A stretch of 64,000 bases of DNA from positions 124,001-188,000 of the forward strand of contig NZ_FTLW01000001.1 of the NCBI RefSeq assembly GCF_900155935.1, in the 5' to 3' direction. The translations under genes were made by a program, and so were the position numbers. Each line of letters begins with the position of its first letter. Position 1 is the first letter of the stretch. Under the pieces are notes generated by a model. That model was not told the DNA's origin, made no database searches, and was given only the letters and a program-made list of their open reading frames with translations. This DNA is from Solilutibacter tolerans. GTDB taxonomy: Bacteria; Pseudomonadota; Gammaproteobacteria; Xanthomonadales; Xanthomonadaceae. Positions 8,931 through 20,453 of this stretch are shown piece after piece.

Positions 8931-8960
8931 ATCATATTCCCCAGATAATGCGTATTGCAA
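8931..8960 (-). promoter_or_regulatory. Sigma-70-like promoter of the H-NS family gene
   Basis: On the minus strand a TTGCAA -35 box (8955-8960) and a TATGAT -10 box (8931-8936) are separated by 18 bases, in an AT-rich patch between proS and the H-NS family gene. The -10 lies about 55 bases upstream of the GTG start. Confidence 0.55.
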
Positions 8961-8975
8961 ATCCGATAAATGGAA

Positions 8976-10685
8976 TCAGCTGCGAATCCGGGCATTCAGT
9001 GCATCGATATCCAGGTTTTCGGATTCGCTGGTTTCGCGATGGCGATATTCGAAAGTGCCTGCAGCGACGCCGCGCTCGGATACCACCACGCGATGCGGAA
9101 TGCCGATCAATTCGATGTCGGCGAACATCGCGCCGGGGCGCAGGCCGCGGTCATCCAAGACGGCATCGACGCCAGCAGCTTGCAAGTTCTGGTACAAGGT
9201 TTCGGCAGCAGCAGCGACATCCGGATTGTTCTTCGGGTTGATCACGCACACCGCGACCCTCCACGGCGCCATCGCATCGGGCCAGCGGATGCCGGCGTCG
9301 TCGTGGTTCTGTTCGATCGCAGCGGCGACGATGCGCGACACGCCGATGCCATAGCAGCCCATCAGCGGATTCACCGGCTTGCCCTGTGCATCCAGCACGG
9401 TGCAGTCCATCGCCTCGGAATACTTGTTGCCGAGTGCGAAGACATGGCCCACTTCGATGCCGCGCGCGATGCCCAGCGTGCCCTTGCCGTCGGGGGAAGG
9501 GTCACCCTCCACCACGCTGCGGATGTCGGCGACTTCTGGCTCTGGCAGGTCGCGGCCCCAGTTGACGCCGGCAATGTGGAAGCCGTCTTCGTTGGCACCT
9601 ACAACGAAGTCAGCCATTGACGCCACACTGCGATCGGCGATGACGCGAATCGACTCGGTTGCGCTGATCGGTCCGAGAAAACCGGGCGATGCATTGAGAC
9701 TTTCGCGGATTTCCGCTTCGGTCGCCAGACGGTATTCCGCCATGCCAGCCGATTTGCTCAACTTGATTTCATTGACACTGTGGTCGCCGCGTACCAAGGC
9801 CAACGCGAATTGCGGTTTTCCTTCGGCATCCTCGCCCATAATCGCGACCGATTTGACCGTACGTTGCAGTGGAATACCCATCAGCGCGGCCACTTCCTCA
9901 CAGGTTTTCTGTATCGGGGTATCGATCTTGCGCAGGGTTTCAGTCGCCGCCGGGCGTTCGCCGGGTGCGAGGGCCTCGGCCAATTCCACGTTCGCCGCAT
10001 AATCCGAGCCGTCGGAAAATGCGATGGCATCTTCACCGGAATCGGCCAGTACGTGAAATTCATGCGATGCCGAGCCCCCAATTGCGCCGGTATCGGCAAA
10101 TACCGCGCGAAATTTCAGTCCCAAACGGGCGAATATGCGCGAATAGGTATCGTACATATTGCGATATTCGGTTTGCAGCGATGCGTCATCTAGATGAAAG
10201 GAATAAGCATCCTTCATCAAGAACTCACGCGCGCGCATTACGCCGAAGCGCGGGCGGATTTCATCGCGGAATTTGGTCTGGATTTGATAAAGATTGACCG
10301 GCAGCTGCTTATAGCTGGCCAGCTCGAAGCGGGCGAAATCGGTGACGACCTCTTCCGCGGTCGGTGCATAGCAATAATCCGCCTCCTTGCGGTCCTTGAT
10401 TTTCAATAACTGCCCGCCGAATTTTTCCCAACGACCGGTTTCTTCCCACAATTCCCGCGGCTGGATGGTTGGCATCAGCATTTCCACTGCGCCGGCGCGG
10501 TTCATTTCCTCGCGCACGATATTTTCAACCTTGCGCAGCACGCGCAGTCCCAGCGGCGACCAGGTGTAAAGACCGGCGGCGAGCTTGCGGATCATGCCAG
10601 CCTTGAGCATCAGCTTGTGGCTTACGATCTCGGCTTCGGCCGGGGTTTCTTTTTCGGTATTGAGGTGAAACTGCGACAGACGCAT
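8976..10685 (-). CDS. proS: Proline--tRNA ligase
   Basis: Charges tRNA-Pro with proline. The 569 residues match the bacterial-type enzyme: the class II catalytic core, with motif 2 around [25 protein letters not shown], and an inserted editing (INS) domain at about 225-405 that removes misattached alanine. A C-terminal anticodon-binding domain contains the stretch VCVINPKNN. The start is the ATG at 10683-10685 ([10 protein letters not shown]); an upstream extension of ten residues overlaps a leader hairpin and is not conserved in character. A terminator-like hairpin ends only about 16 bases before this start (see separate entry), so its transcription is worth checking. Confidence 0.96.
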   Translation of the reverse strand: MRLSQFHLNTEKETPAEAEIVSHKLMLKAGMIRKLAAGLYTWSPLGLRVLRKVENIVREEMNRAGAVEMLMPTIQPRELWEETGRWEKFGGQLLKIKDRKEADYCYAPTAEEVVTDFARFELASYKQLPVNLYQIQTKFRDEIRPRFGVMRAREFLMKDAYSFHLDDASLQTEYRNMYDTYSRIFARLGLKFRAVFADTGAIGGSASHEFHVLADSGEDAIAFSDGSDYAANVELAEALAPGERPAATETLRKIDTPIQKTCEEVAALMGIPLQRTVKSVAIMGEDAEGKPQFALALVRGDHSVNEIKLSKSAGMAEYRLATEAEIRESLNASPGFLGPISATESIRVIADRSVASMADFVVGANEDGFHIAGVNWGRDLPEPEVADIRSVVEGDPSPDGKGTLGIARGIEVGHVFALGNKYSEAMDCTVLDAQGKPVNPLMGCYGIGVSRIVAAAIEQNHDDAGIRWPDAMAPWRVAVCVINPKNNPDVAAAAETLYQNLQAAGVDAVLDDRGLRPGAMFADIELIGIPHRVVVSERGVAAGTFEYRHRETSESENLDIDALNARIRS

Positions 10686-10700
10686 GGCGAAGCTCGCGGG

Positions 10701-10729
10701 AAAACAATCCCGCATTTTGCCATGCGGGA
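10701..10729 (-). terminator. Intrinsic terminator or leader attenuator upstream of proS
   Basis: On the minus strand TCCCGCAT and ATGCGGGA form a perfect 8-base-pair stem with a 6-base loop, followed by TTGTTTT. It lies between the DUF4124 gene and proS and ends about 16 bases before the proS ATG. A second small stem (GCCCG-CAC-CGGGC) precedes it. It could simply end the DUF4124 transcript, or attenuate read-through into proS. Confidence 0.65.
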
Positions 10730-10746
10730 GCAGGCCCGGTGCGGGC

Positions 10747-11136
10747 TCAGGCTTTCGGCGCGGCGGTGCAGCTGGTGCCGATGATGGATTCGGCCAGTTT
10801 TACCTGATTAGCGTGTTCTTCGGGGTTCATCAGGCGATCGGGTTTGCCATCGCCATCACTGTCGATGCGCACATTGGCGCTGCCCTTGAGGATTGCCAGG
10901 TTGCTGCGCGCCTGGGCGCACTGCGGGTTCTCCGGGGTTGCAGGCTTGGCTGGCGCTGCAGGGGCAGCCACCATGCCGCGTACGGTGAACTTGCCCGAGG
11001 CGGGAGGAGTGCTGGAGTAATGCGTCCGACCACTGGCGTCCTTCCACTGATACACCTTTTGCTGTGCAGTGCCCGGGGCAGACAGCAGGCAGCCCAGTAT
11101 CAACAGGCCGACGGCGACGAGAAGAGGGCGATTCAT
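10747..11136 (-). CDS. Secreted DUF4124 protein with an Asp-rich calcium-loop-like motif
   Basis: Function unknown. The 129-residue protein has a signal peptide (about 1-25, ending GTAQQ), then a DUF4124 segment ([19 protein letters not shown], 27-45), an Ala/Pro-rich linker and a C-terminal part with D92-x-D94-x-D96-G-x-x-D100. That spacing resembles calcium-binding EF-hand/dockerin-type loops. Two cysteines, C73 and C123, could form a disulfide in the periplasm. The ATG at 11134-11136 is chosen because it begins the signal peptide and has a GGGGAAA ribosome site. It lies upstream of proS on the same strand and diverges from pssA. Confidence 0.78.
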   Translation of the reverse strand: MNRPLLVAVGLLILGCLLSAPGTAQQKVYQWKDASGRTHYSSTPPASGKFTVRGMVAAPAAPAKPATPENPQCAQARSNLAILKGSANVRIDSDGDGKPDRLMNPEEHANQVKLAESIIGTSCTAAPKA

Positions 11137-11209
11137 GGTGTTTCCCCGAAAGACAGGTCTCCATTGCAGCATCGCCGGGCAGGGGGCGCAAGTTGGCCAG
11201 GTCAAGCAT

Positions 11210-11223
11210 TCAACCGCGGTTGA
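11210..11223. promoter_or_regulatory. 14-bp perfect palindrome upstream of pssA
   Basis: TCAACCGCGGTTGA is a perfect palindrome that ends 17 bases before the pssA ATG and immediately precedes a possible -10 box (TAAACT at 11229-11234). It lies in the roughly 100-base gap between the divergent DUF4124 gene and pssA. Such symmetry near a -10 box is typical of a repressor or activator site, but no regulator can be named. Confidence 0.35.
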
Positions 11224-11240
11224 GCCGGTAAACTGCCCAA

Positions 11241-12020
11241 ATGGATGAATCCACCTCCCAAGAATCCGAGCGCCGCCGCCCTGCGCGGGCCGTGTACCTG
11301 CTGCCCAACCTGTTCACCACGGGGGGCTTGTTCGCCGGCTTCTACGCCATCATCGCGGCCGGCCAAGGCAAATTTGGGCACGCCTGCGTAGCGATTTTCA
11401 TCGCGGCCTTGCTCGATGGCCTGGATGGCCGTGTGGCGCGCCTGACCAACACACAGAGCGAATTCGGCGTGCAGTACGATTCGCTGGCTGATCTCGTCAG
11501 CTTCGGCATGGCCCCCGCCTTGGTGATGTACCACTGGGCCCTTCAATACATGCGGCTGGATGGTGTGGCGCCGGGCAAGCTCGGTTGGTTGGCCGCATTC
11601 CTCTATGCGGCCTGCGCAGCGTTGCGGTTGGCACGCTTCAACAGCCAGGTGAGCGTGGTGGATAAGCGTTGGTTCGTCGGGCTGGCCAGTCCGGCTGCTG
11701 CCGCAATCATGGCCAGCTTCGTGTGGACATTGCACGATTTTGGCTGGCAAGGCGAAGTGATGCGCTATTGGGCGATCGCGATCACCGTCTTGGCGGCGCT
11801 GCTGATGGTCAGCAACTTCCGCTACAGCAGCTTCAAGGGGCGTGGCGGCGCACAGGGCGAGCGCGTGCCGTTCTGGACATTGCTGCTGGTGGTTGCGGCC
11901 TTGATCGCGCTGGCTCTGTATCCGCCGCAAACACTGTTGCTCGTATTCGGCCTGTATGCACTGTCGGGGCCGGTGATGGCCATCATGCGTCGGCGCGGCA
12001 GCGGTGCAGAACCTGCGTGA
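11241..12020 (+). CDS. pssA: CDP-diacylglycerol--serine O-phosphatidyltransferase
   Basis: Makes phosphatidylserine, the precursor of phosphatidylethanolamine, from CDP-diacylglycerol and serine in the inner membrane. The 259 residues contain the full CDP-alcohol phosphotransferase motif: D59, D62, G63, A66, R67, G76, D80 and D84. About seven or eight hydrophobic helices follow. This is the integral-membrane type found in Bacillus and many proteobacteria, not the peripheral E. coli type. Its TGA stop is shared with the GTG start of the next small gene (GTGA), suggesting translational coupling in a pssA-holD-rimI operon. Confidence 0.93.
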   Translation: MDESTSQESERRRPARAVYLLPNLFTTGGLFAGFYAIIAAGQGKFGHACVAIFIAALLDGLDGRVARLTNTQSEFGVQYDSLADLVSFGMAPALVMYHWALQYMRLDGVAPGKLGWLAAFLYAACAALRLARFNSQVSVVDKRWFVGLASPAAAAIMASFVWTLHDFGWQGEVMRYWAIAITVLAALLMVSNFRYSSFKGRGGAQGERVPFWTLLLVVAALIALALYPPQTLLLVFGLYALSGPVMAIMRRRGSGAEPA

Positions 12021-12271
12021 GTTGGGATGTGCTCCAGCGTGAAGTCTTGGCCGAGCTTGGCCTGACGGCGTGGGCGCCGCATGTGCCTGGAAGCGAGCCG
12101 CCGCCGCCCCCTGATCCGCGCGTACTGGCGATGTTGGCGAAGACAGTAGGGATGTCGCCGCAGGCTTTGGCCGATGTCGGGATCGTGTTGCCTGGGCTTG
12201 AGCGGCTGCGCGAAGCATCGGTGAAGCGCGCCCTGTGGCCACGCCTGCGCGGACTGCGCACGCACCCATGA
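12017..12271 (+). CDS. holD: Candidate DNA polymerase III psi subunit (short HolD)
   Basis: Probably the psi subunit that bridges chi (HolC) to the clamp-loader collar. The 84-residue product starts at a GTG overlapping the pssA stop and ends by overlapping the rimI ATG (ATGA). Three parts resemble E. coli HolD. The N-terminal LAELGLTAW (W19) matches LQQLGITQW, whose tryptophan binds the clamp loader. The segment VLAMLAKTVGMSP resembles the region around VLRALTVSP. The C-terminal LERLREASVKRALWPRL has the LxxLR...ALW pattern. It also sits directly before rimI, as holD does in E. coli. It is far shorter than the 137-residue E. coli protein, with the middle missing. The comparison is from memory, so the call is tentative; the reading frame itself is well supported by both overlaps. 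Confidence 0.6.
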   Translation: MSWDVLQREVLAELGLTAWAPHVPGSEPPPPPDPRVLAMLAKTVGMSPQALADVGIVLPGLERLREASVKRALWPRLRGLRTHP

Positions 12272-12741
12272 GTGCGAAGCCGACTCCCGCAGCGCCGCAG
12301 TTGCGTCGGATGCGCGAGGTCGACATCGACGCACTGATGGAGATCGAACTGCGCTCCTACCCATTTCCATGGACGCCGGGCAATTTCCGCGACTGCCTGC
12401 GCGCGGGTTATGCGATGTGGGTGTTGGAGGATGATGTTGGCCTGGTGGGTTACGCCGCCGCCAGCGTGCAAGCGGGCGAGGCGCATCTGCTCAACATATG
12501 CATCGATCCCAAGCTGCAATCACGCGGGCAAGGTCGCCGCTTGTTGCGTGCGATGCGCACGATAGCCAGGGGGCAGGGTGCCGAACGCATGTTTTTGGAA
12601 GTGCGGCCATCCAACACGCACGCCATCGCGCTGTATCACGATGAAGGCTTCAACGAAATCGGCCGCCGTCCGCGCTATTACCCGGACCACGACGGACGTC
12701 GTGAAGACGCCATCGTGATGGCGATGGAATTGTTCGACTGA
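12268..12741 (+). CDS. rimI: Ribosomal protein bS18-alanine N-acetyltransferase
   Basis: GNAT-family acetyltransferase that acetylates the N-terminal alanine of ribosomal protein S18 using acetyl-CoA. The 157 residues show the acetyl-CoA binding loop around QSRGQGRRLLRAM (R/Q-x-x-G-x-G/A) and the YPFPWTPGNF segment near the N-terminus that is typical of RimI. The C-terminal EVRPSNTHAIALYHDEGF is also typical. The ATG at 12268 overlaps the preceding stop as ATGA; an upstream in-frame start lies inside the candidate holD. It converges with valS, 9 bases away. Confidence 0.92.
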   Translation: MSAKPTPAAPQLRRMREVDIDALMEIELRSYPFPWTPGNFRDCLRAGYAMWVLEDDVGLVGYAAASVQAGEAHLLNICIDPKLQSRGQGRRLLRAMRTIARGQGAERMFLEVRPSNTHAIALYHDEGFNEIGRRPRYYPDHDGRREDAIVMAMELFD

Positions 12742-12750
12742 ACCGTTCGA

Positions 12751-15696
<2,946 letters not shown>

Positions 15697-15701
15697 GGGG
15701 G

Positions 15702-16127
15702 TCACATGTCGTGTTTGTTCAATTCGAGGCCGCGGGCTTGATATTGCTTCCAGCGCTCGCGCAGCGGCGCGCGGGCGGCAGGATCGGCGGGGACGACTTC
15801 CAGCACCCGCTCGAAGTCACCTTCGACCGGCGCATCGCGCAGGTTGATCACCATCGGGCGCATCGGCGAATCCATGTCCGGTGCCAGGATGAGGATCGGC
15901 GTGACATCGTCTTCCTCATCGCTGCCGGCAATTTGATGCGGCAGGTAGGCATCGGGATCGAACGACCACATCAGGTCGTCGATCATTTCCGCCTGCGCAG
16001 TGTCGCGCGCCAGCACCAGGGTGGGGAAGCCGGCATCGAACGCCTTGCGAGCCAACTCGCAGACCAACAGCAGCGGCTCCTCGCGGAAGCGCGGCTTGTC
16101 GATCAAATAGAAGTCAGCGCGCGCCAC
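15702..16127 (-). CDS. holC: DNA polymerase III subunit chi
   Basis: Chi subunit of the clamp-loader complex. It binds single-stranded DNA-binding protein and pairs with psi. The 141 residues (E. coli 147) begin [14 protein letters not shown] from a GTG start at 16125-16127 and keep the family pattern [41 protein letters not shown]. It lies between pepA (8-base gap) and valS, the classic pepA-holC-valS order. Its partner psi is probably encoded at 12017 in this same window. Confidence 0.93.
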   Translation of the reverse strand: MARADFYLIDKPRFREEPLLLVCELARKAFDAGFPTLVLARDTAQAEMIDDLMWSFDPDAYLPHQIAGSDEEDDVTPILILAPDMDSPMRPMVINLRDAPVEGDFERVLEVVPADPAARAPLRERWKQYQARGLELNKHDM

Positions 16128-16135
16128 TCAGTCGA

Positions 16136-17623
16136 TCACTTCGCGGCTGCGCGATCCAAGAGCCACTGGCTCAGCAACCCGACCGGGCGGCCGGTGGCCA
16201 TGCCCATCTTGCCGTCACCATTGGAGACGCCGGCGATGTCCATGTGCGCCCAGCGCTGGCCTTCGGTGAAGCGCGACAGGAAGCAGCCGGCGGTGATCGC
16301 GCCGGCCCAGCGACCGCCGATGTTGTAGACATCGGCGAACTGGGAATCGAGCATGCCCTGGTATTCGTCCCACAGCGGCATCTGCCAGGCGCGGTCGAAC
16401 GTGGTCTCGCCGGCGTCGATAAGTTCGCGGGCCAGATCGTCGTCCTTCTTGGTCATGACGCCGGTGGCGTACTTGCCCAGTGCGACGACCATTGCGCCGG
16501 TCAACGTCGCGACATCGACCAAAGCCGCCGGCTCGAAGCGCTGCGCGTAGGTCAGTGCATCGCACAGGATCAAGCGACCCTCGGCATCGGTGTTGCCGAC
16601 TTCGATGGTCTTGCCCGACATGCTGGTGATGACATCCGACGGGCGATAGGCATTGCCATCGATGGCGTTCTCAACCGCGGCCGCGATGCAGATGAGGTTC
16701 ACCGGCAACTTCATGCCGACCGCCGCAACAAAGGTGCCGAGCACCGTGCCGGCGCCGCACATGTCGTACTTCATTTCCTCGATGCCGCCCTGCGTCTTCA
16801 AATTCACGCCGCCGGTGTCGAAGGTGATGCCCTTGCCAACCAGCACGTACGGCTTGGCATCGCCGCCGCCGTTCCACTTCATGATCACCAGCTTCGGGCG
16901 GTTGGTGGATGCGCGCGCGACGGCCAGCAGCGAGCCCATGCCCAGCGCTTCCATCTCGGCATCGCTCAGCACTTCGCATTCCACGCCTTCGAAACGATTA
17001 GCGAAGGCTTGGCCTTGCTCGGCGATATAGGCCGGATTGCAGACATTCGGCGGCAGGTTGCCCAGCTCACGGGTGAAGGCGACGCCGGCCGCAATGGCCT
17101 GTCCGTGGGCCAACGCGACGCTGTCGTCGCCGCTGATCTCGAGGCGCTCCAGTCCCTTCTCTTCGCGCTTTTTGTTCTTCGCCCCCAACGTTGCGGTGTA
17201 GCGGTACATGGCGTGGTCGGCGGTGATGGCGGCTTGGCGGATGTTCCAGGCGGCATCCCGGTCTTTCACTTCGACTTCCGACAAGGTCAGAAGTGCGGCC
17301 TTGACCGTGCCAGTCTTTAGCACGCGGGTGGCGTCGCCGACGGCCTTCAAGTACTGCGGCACGGCAAACTTGCCGGCATCGCCCAGGCCGATCACCAACA
17401 CGCGCGGGGCGGTGACGCCAGCCAGGTCGTGCAGCATCGCAGTGCGGCCAATCTTGCCGCCGATGTCGCCGCGTTCGGCCAGCGCCTTCAAACGACCACC
17501 GCTGGCGGCGTCGATCGCGGCGGCGGCCGGGGTCAGGCTGTTGTCGGAGTACATGCCGACCACCACGCAATCGACGGGGGCGGATGTGGCGGCGGAGCCA
17601 TTCAGGGCGAATTCGAGAGCCAT
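16136..17623 (-). CDS. pepA: Leucyl aminopeptidase (cytosol aminopeptidase, M17)
   Basis: Removes N-terminal residues from peptides with two metal ions. In E. coli PepA also binds DNA and helps XerCD recombination at cer. The 495 residues carry the M17 signature NTDAEGRL at 344-351 and the metal-binding region [11 protein letters not shown]. The N-terminal regulatory domain is present. It is first in the pepA-holC-valS unit and diverges from lptF across 112 bases, as in E. coli. Interestingly xerD lies about 3 kb away, but that is chance or general conservation, not evidence for a functional link. Confidence 0.96.
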   Translation of the reverse strand: MALEFALNGSAATSAPVDCVVVGMYSDNSLTPAAAAIDAASGGRLKALAERGDIGGKIGRTAMLHDLAGVTAPRVLVIGLGDAGKFAVPQYLKAVGDATRVLKTGTVKAALLTLSEVEVKDRDAAWNIRQAAITADHAMYRYTATLGAKNKKREEKGLERLEISGDDSVALAHGQAIAAGVAFTRELGNLPPNVCNPAYIAEQGQAFANRFEGVECEVLSDAEMEALGMGSLLAVARASTNRPKLVIMKWNGGGDAKPYVLVGKGITFDTGGVNLKTQGGIEEMKYDMCGAGTVLGTFVAAVGMKLPVNLICIAAAVENAIDGNAYRPSDVITSMSGKTIEVGNTDAEGRLILCDALTYAQRFEPAALVDVATLTGAMVVALGKYATGVMTKKDDDLARELIDAGETTFDRAWQMPLWDEYQGMLDSQFADVYNIGGRWAGAITAGCFLSRFTEGQRWAHMDIAGVSNGDGKMGMATGRPVGLLSQWLLDRAAAK

Positions 17624-17649
17624 CGAGCAGATTCCATATAGCCGGTGAG

Positions 17650-17655
17650 TACAAT
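17650..17655 (+). promoter_or_regulatory. Possible -10 box (TACAAT) upstream of lptF
   Basis: TACAAT followed by GCGGGG lies in the pepA-lptF divergent gap, about 80 bases before the lptF ATG. No good -35 box is seen at the usual distance. The same TACAAT-G-rich pattern precedes purL, glyA and secA in this window, which raises its value slightly. Confidence 0.35.
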
Positions 17656-17735
17656 GCGGGGCTGCCGCGACGCGGCCTGCACACCAATCCCCTAGTCTAA
17701 TTCATCGCCCAACCAGAGCCCGGATCCCTGACCGA

Positions 17736-18821
17736 ATGCTGACGCTGGACCGTTATCTGGCAAAGGAATTTGCCCAAGCCATCTTCGCGACCCTGGTCGT
17801 GCTGCTGATCGTCATGGTCGGCGGCGCGTTTGTGGATGTGCTTGGCGATATCACTCGCGGACGCTTGCCGCCAGGCATGACCGCGGCGCAATTGGGGCTG
17901 GTCTTGCTGACGTGGCTGCCGATCATCCTGCCGCTGGCGCTGATGCTGGGCCTGCTCATGGCGATGGGCCGCCTGTATCGCGACGCCGAAATGCCGGTGT
18001 TGACCTCGGTCGGTGTGGGGCCCAAGCGTTTGCTGAAGCCGCTTTCGATGGTCGTCGTGCCGATTTTGATCGTGATCGCGCTGTGTTCGCTATGGTTGGG
18101 CCCGTGGGCGGATCGCACCTCCCGCGCGATGATCCAGGAAGCCAATCGAAACCTCTTGATCACCGGTCTTGAGCCCGGTCGCTTCACCGAGCTACCAGGT
18201 GGCGGGGGCGTGGTGTACGTCGGCGACATGAGTCAGGATGGCGCCAAATTCAAACGCATCTTCATCTATCGGGCCAAGGATGGTCGGGTGGATGTCACCA
18301 CGGCGGCCGAGGGCGAACTGACCCTCGACGGCGCTCGCGAGCGCTACCTCCAGCTAGGCAACGGCTTTGAGGTGGAGGGGCCGATGGGCGGCACCACCCA
18401 GGATTACCGCCTGCTGCGCTTTGCTCGCAATGATGTGCGGATGCCCGATTCGACCGAAGACAAGAAAGTGCAGGATGCCCGTCGCACCCCGACACTCGAA
18501 TTGATGGGGGATGACAGCAACGAGGCCCGCGCGCAGCTGCAATGGCGCATCGCACCGCCACTGATCGCGTTGGCTTTGGCGCTGCTTGCGATCCCGCTGG
18601 CGCGCAGCCCGCCCAGGCAGGCGCGTTATGGCCGCATGGTGCTGGGTTTCCTGGGCTATATGGTCAGCATCCAGTTGATGTTGTTGGGCACTGATTTGAT
18701 CGCCAAGGGCAAGATGCCGGCAGCCTTGGGCCTGTGGTGGCTGGTGATTCCGGCGCTGCTGTTGGGCCTGTGGTTCTACAGCCGCGATGGTCACCTGCCC
18801 AAGCGGAGGCGTGCACGATGA
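17736..18821 (+). CDS. lptF: LPS export ABC transporter permease LptF
   Basis: One of the two permeases that, with LptG and the ATPase LptB, pull lipopolysaccharide from the inner membrane and push it onto the LptC-A-D bridge. The 361 residues show the LptF/LptG plan: three N-terminal transmembrane helices, a periplasmic beta-jellyroll domain (about 125-260), and three C-terminal helices. The start LTLDRYLAKEFAQAI is typical of LptF. It overlaps lptG by an ATGA. The lptB and lptC genes are not in the window. Confidence 0.94.
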   Translation: MLTLDRYLAKEFAQAIFATLVVLLIVMVGGAFVDVLGDITRGRLPPGMTAAQLGLVLLTWLPIILPLALMLGLLMAMGRLYRDAEMPVLTSVGVGPKRLLKPLSMVVVPILIVIALCSLWLGPWADRTSRAMIQEANRNLLITGLEPGRFTELPGGGGVVYVGDMSQDGAKFKRIFIYRAKDGRVDVTTAAEGELTLDGARERYLQLGNGFEVEGPMGGTTQDYRLLRFARNDVRMPDSTEDKKVQDARRTPTLELMGDDSNEARAQLQWRIAPPLIALALALLAIPLARSPPRQARYGRMVLGFLGYMVSIQLMLLGTDLIAKGKMPAALGLWWLVIPALLLGLWFYSRDGHLPKRRRAR

Positions 18822-19927
18822 AACCGTTTCCGAAAATCCATGACGTCTACATCGGCAAGGTCGTGCTGACCTTCGTGCTGGGCGTCTGGCTGGTGTTGGT
18901 GGGTCTGGATTTCGTGCTGGGCGGCGGCGGTTTGATGGCCCAGCTCGACGACATCGGCAAGGGCAGCTATGGCTTCGTCGATGCTTTCATGTATTCGGCC
19001 TACACACTTCCGCGTCGCTTTTACGACTTGTTCCCGACCGCAGCAGTCATTGGCTCGCTATTGGGGTTGGGCCAGCTTGCCGCCACCTCAGAGTTGACCG
19101 CGTTGCGCGCGATCGGCCTGTCTCGCAAGCGTTTGAGCTTGGCGGTCGCGTTGGCGATTGCCTTGCTGACCGGGCTGATGGTGCTGAGTGGTGAAACGCT
19201 GGGGCCCTGGGGTGAGCGCAAGGCCAATTCGCTGAAGGCGGCTGCGACATCGCCCAACATGATCGTCGCCCAGTATTCGGGCATGTGGGCGCGCGAAGGC
19301 GATGTTTTCCTCAATGCCGAATCCGGCCAAGAGCGCACCAATGGCGACGATCACTGGCTGGAATTGAAGGACCTGCGCCTGTATGAGTTCGATGATGCCG
19401 GCAAGTTGAAGTCCATTTCTCATGCGGCTACGGCCGAGCACCGTCCCGGTGGATGGCTGCTCAAGAACGTGGTGAAGACGACGTTCGCTGAGCGCTCGGT
19501 GACGCAAGAGCGCATCAATGAGGAACGCTGGGAATCCGAGCTGGATGCTGCGGCATTGTCGGCCAGCGTCGCGCGGCCGCGCTACCTCAACTCCGCGACG
19601 CTGAAATCCAGCATCGATTACCGCAAGCGTAACCAGTTGGATGCGGGTGAGTTCGAGGCTTTTTACTGGGGCCGCTGGTTCTATCCGCTCAATGTGCTAG
19701 CGCTGTGCCTGGCGGCGATTCCGTTCGCCTTCGGCACCCTGCGCAGTGGCGGTTTGGGCAAACGTTTGTTCTTGGGCGTGGTGTTCGCGCTCGGCTTCTG
19801 GCTGCTGCAGGAAATGTCTGCGCGCCTGGCCGGGGCGTACAAGTTCGACTATCGATTCGCCTATGTGCTGCCGTCCGTGTTGATGCTGGGCGTATCGGCC
19901 TTCCTGTTCCGGCGACGCAGTGGCTAG
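18818..19927 (+). CDS. lptG: LPS export ABC transporter permease LptG
   Basis: Second permease of the LptB2FG lipopolysaccharide exporter. The 369 residues begin MKPFPKIHDVYIGKVVL and have the same six-helix plus jellyroll layout as LptF. The start at 18818 overlaps the lptF stop (ATGA); the longer reading frame from 18734 is not used. It converges with the RDD-family gene, and the two stop codons share one CTAG (19924-19927). Confidence 0.94.
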   Translation: MKPFPKIHDVYIGKVVLTFVLGVWLVLVGLDFVLGGGGLMAQLDDIGKGSYGFVDAFMYSAYTLPRRFYDLFPTAAVIGSLLGLGQLAATSELTALRAIGLSRKRLSLAVALAIALLTGLMVLSGETLGPWGERKANSLKAAATSPNMIVAQYSGMWAREGDVFLNAESGQERTNGDDHWLELKDLRLYEFDDAGKLKSISHAATAEHRPGGWLLKNVVKTTFAERSVTQERINEERWESELDAAALSASVARPRYLNSATLKSSIDYRKRNQLDAGEFEAFYWGRWFYPLNVLALCLAAIPFAFGTLRSGGLGKRLFLGVVFALGFWLLQEMSARLAGAYKFDYRFAYVLPSVLMLGVSAFLFRRRSG

Positions 19928-20409
19928 CTCGCCCGTTTCCGTGCTTCTTCCAGCGCATCCCGGTTGAAGTCGCGGATGAATTGCGTGCCGCTGAATCGGT
20001 CGTGCCACGTCAGTCCATCGCGATCCAGCCATGCCCACCAGAAGCCCAGCCCCGCGCAGGCCAGCGACACGATGCCCGCCGCATAACGCAGCCATAGCTT
20101 GCGCAAGGGCGCGCGGCCGCCATCCAGACCGACGACATACACTCGCCACGGTTTCATGCCGATGGTCTGGCCGCCGCGTCGCCAGCTGGCCGTTGCGTAC
20201 AGGCCAGTTGCGCCAAGCAAGGCGATGAATTCCAGCGCGCTTGCCAGGGTGCCCGGCAAGATGGCATCGCCCCGATGCAAGATCAGGGACGCGACCACGA
20301 CCACGAACCAGATGCCCAGCATCGGGAAGAAATCGTAGAGCAGGGAGAGCAGGCGCCATTGGATCAACGGCTTCGCTCTCGTGGTGGTGGGGGTGCCAGC
20401 GTCATTCAT
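19924..20409 (-). CDS. RDD family membrane protein
   Basis: Function unknown; RDD proteins are small membrane proteins, some linked to ion or solute transport. The 161 residues show the first-helix pattern [14 protein letters not shown] (Arg...Asp), further hydrophobic helices at about 30-50, 62-78 and 107-127, and a later conserved [11 protein letters not shown] segment, which gives the family its third charged residue. The ATG at 20407-20409 (MNDAGTP) is used, because the longer frame runs antisense into xerD. It diverges from xerD over 44 bases. Confidence 0.82.
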   Translation of the reverse strand: MNDAGTPTTTRAKPLIQWRLLSLLYDFFPMLGIWFVVVVASLILHRGDAILPGTLASALEFIALLGATGLYATASWRRGGQTIGMKPWRVYVVGLDGGRAPLRKLWLRYAAGIVSLACAGLGFWWAWLDRDGLTWHDRFSGTQFIRDFNRDALEEARKRAS

Positions 20410-20453
20410 CCGCACAGGATAGCGTTGCGGATGGGCTGCGCTACAGTCTGGGG

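Noticed and set aside
8513-8995. H-NS family protein with a 40-residue longer N-terminus
   Set aside because: The extension crosses the promoter, contains residues unlike the family, and a GTG with a good ribosome site lies inside.
10686-10746. T-box or proline-sensing riboswitch for proS
   Set aside because: No T-box features or specifier loop are visible; only a plain terminator-like stem. T-box control is also mainly a Gram-positive mechanism.
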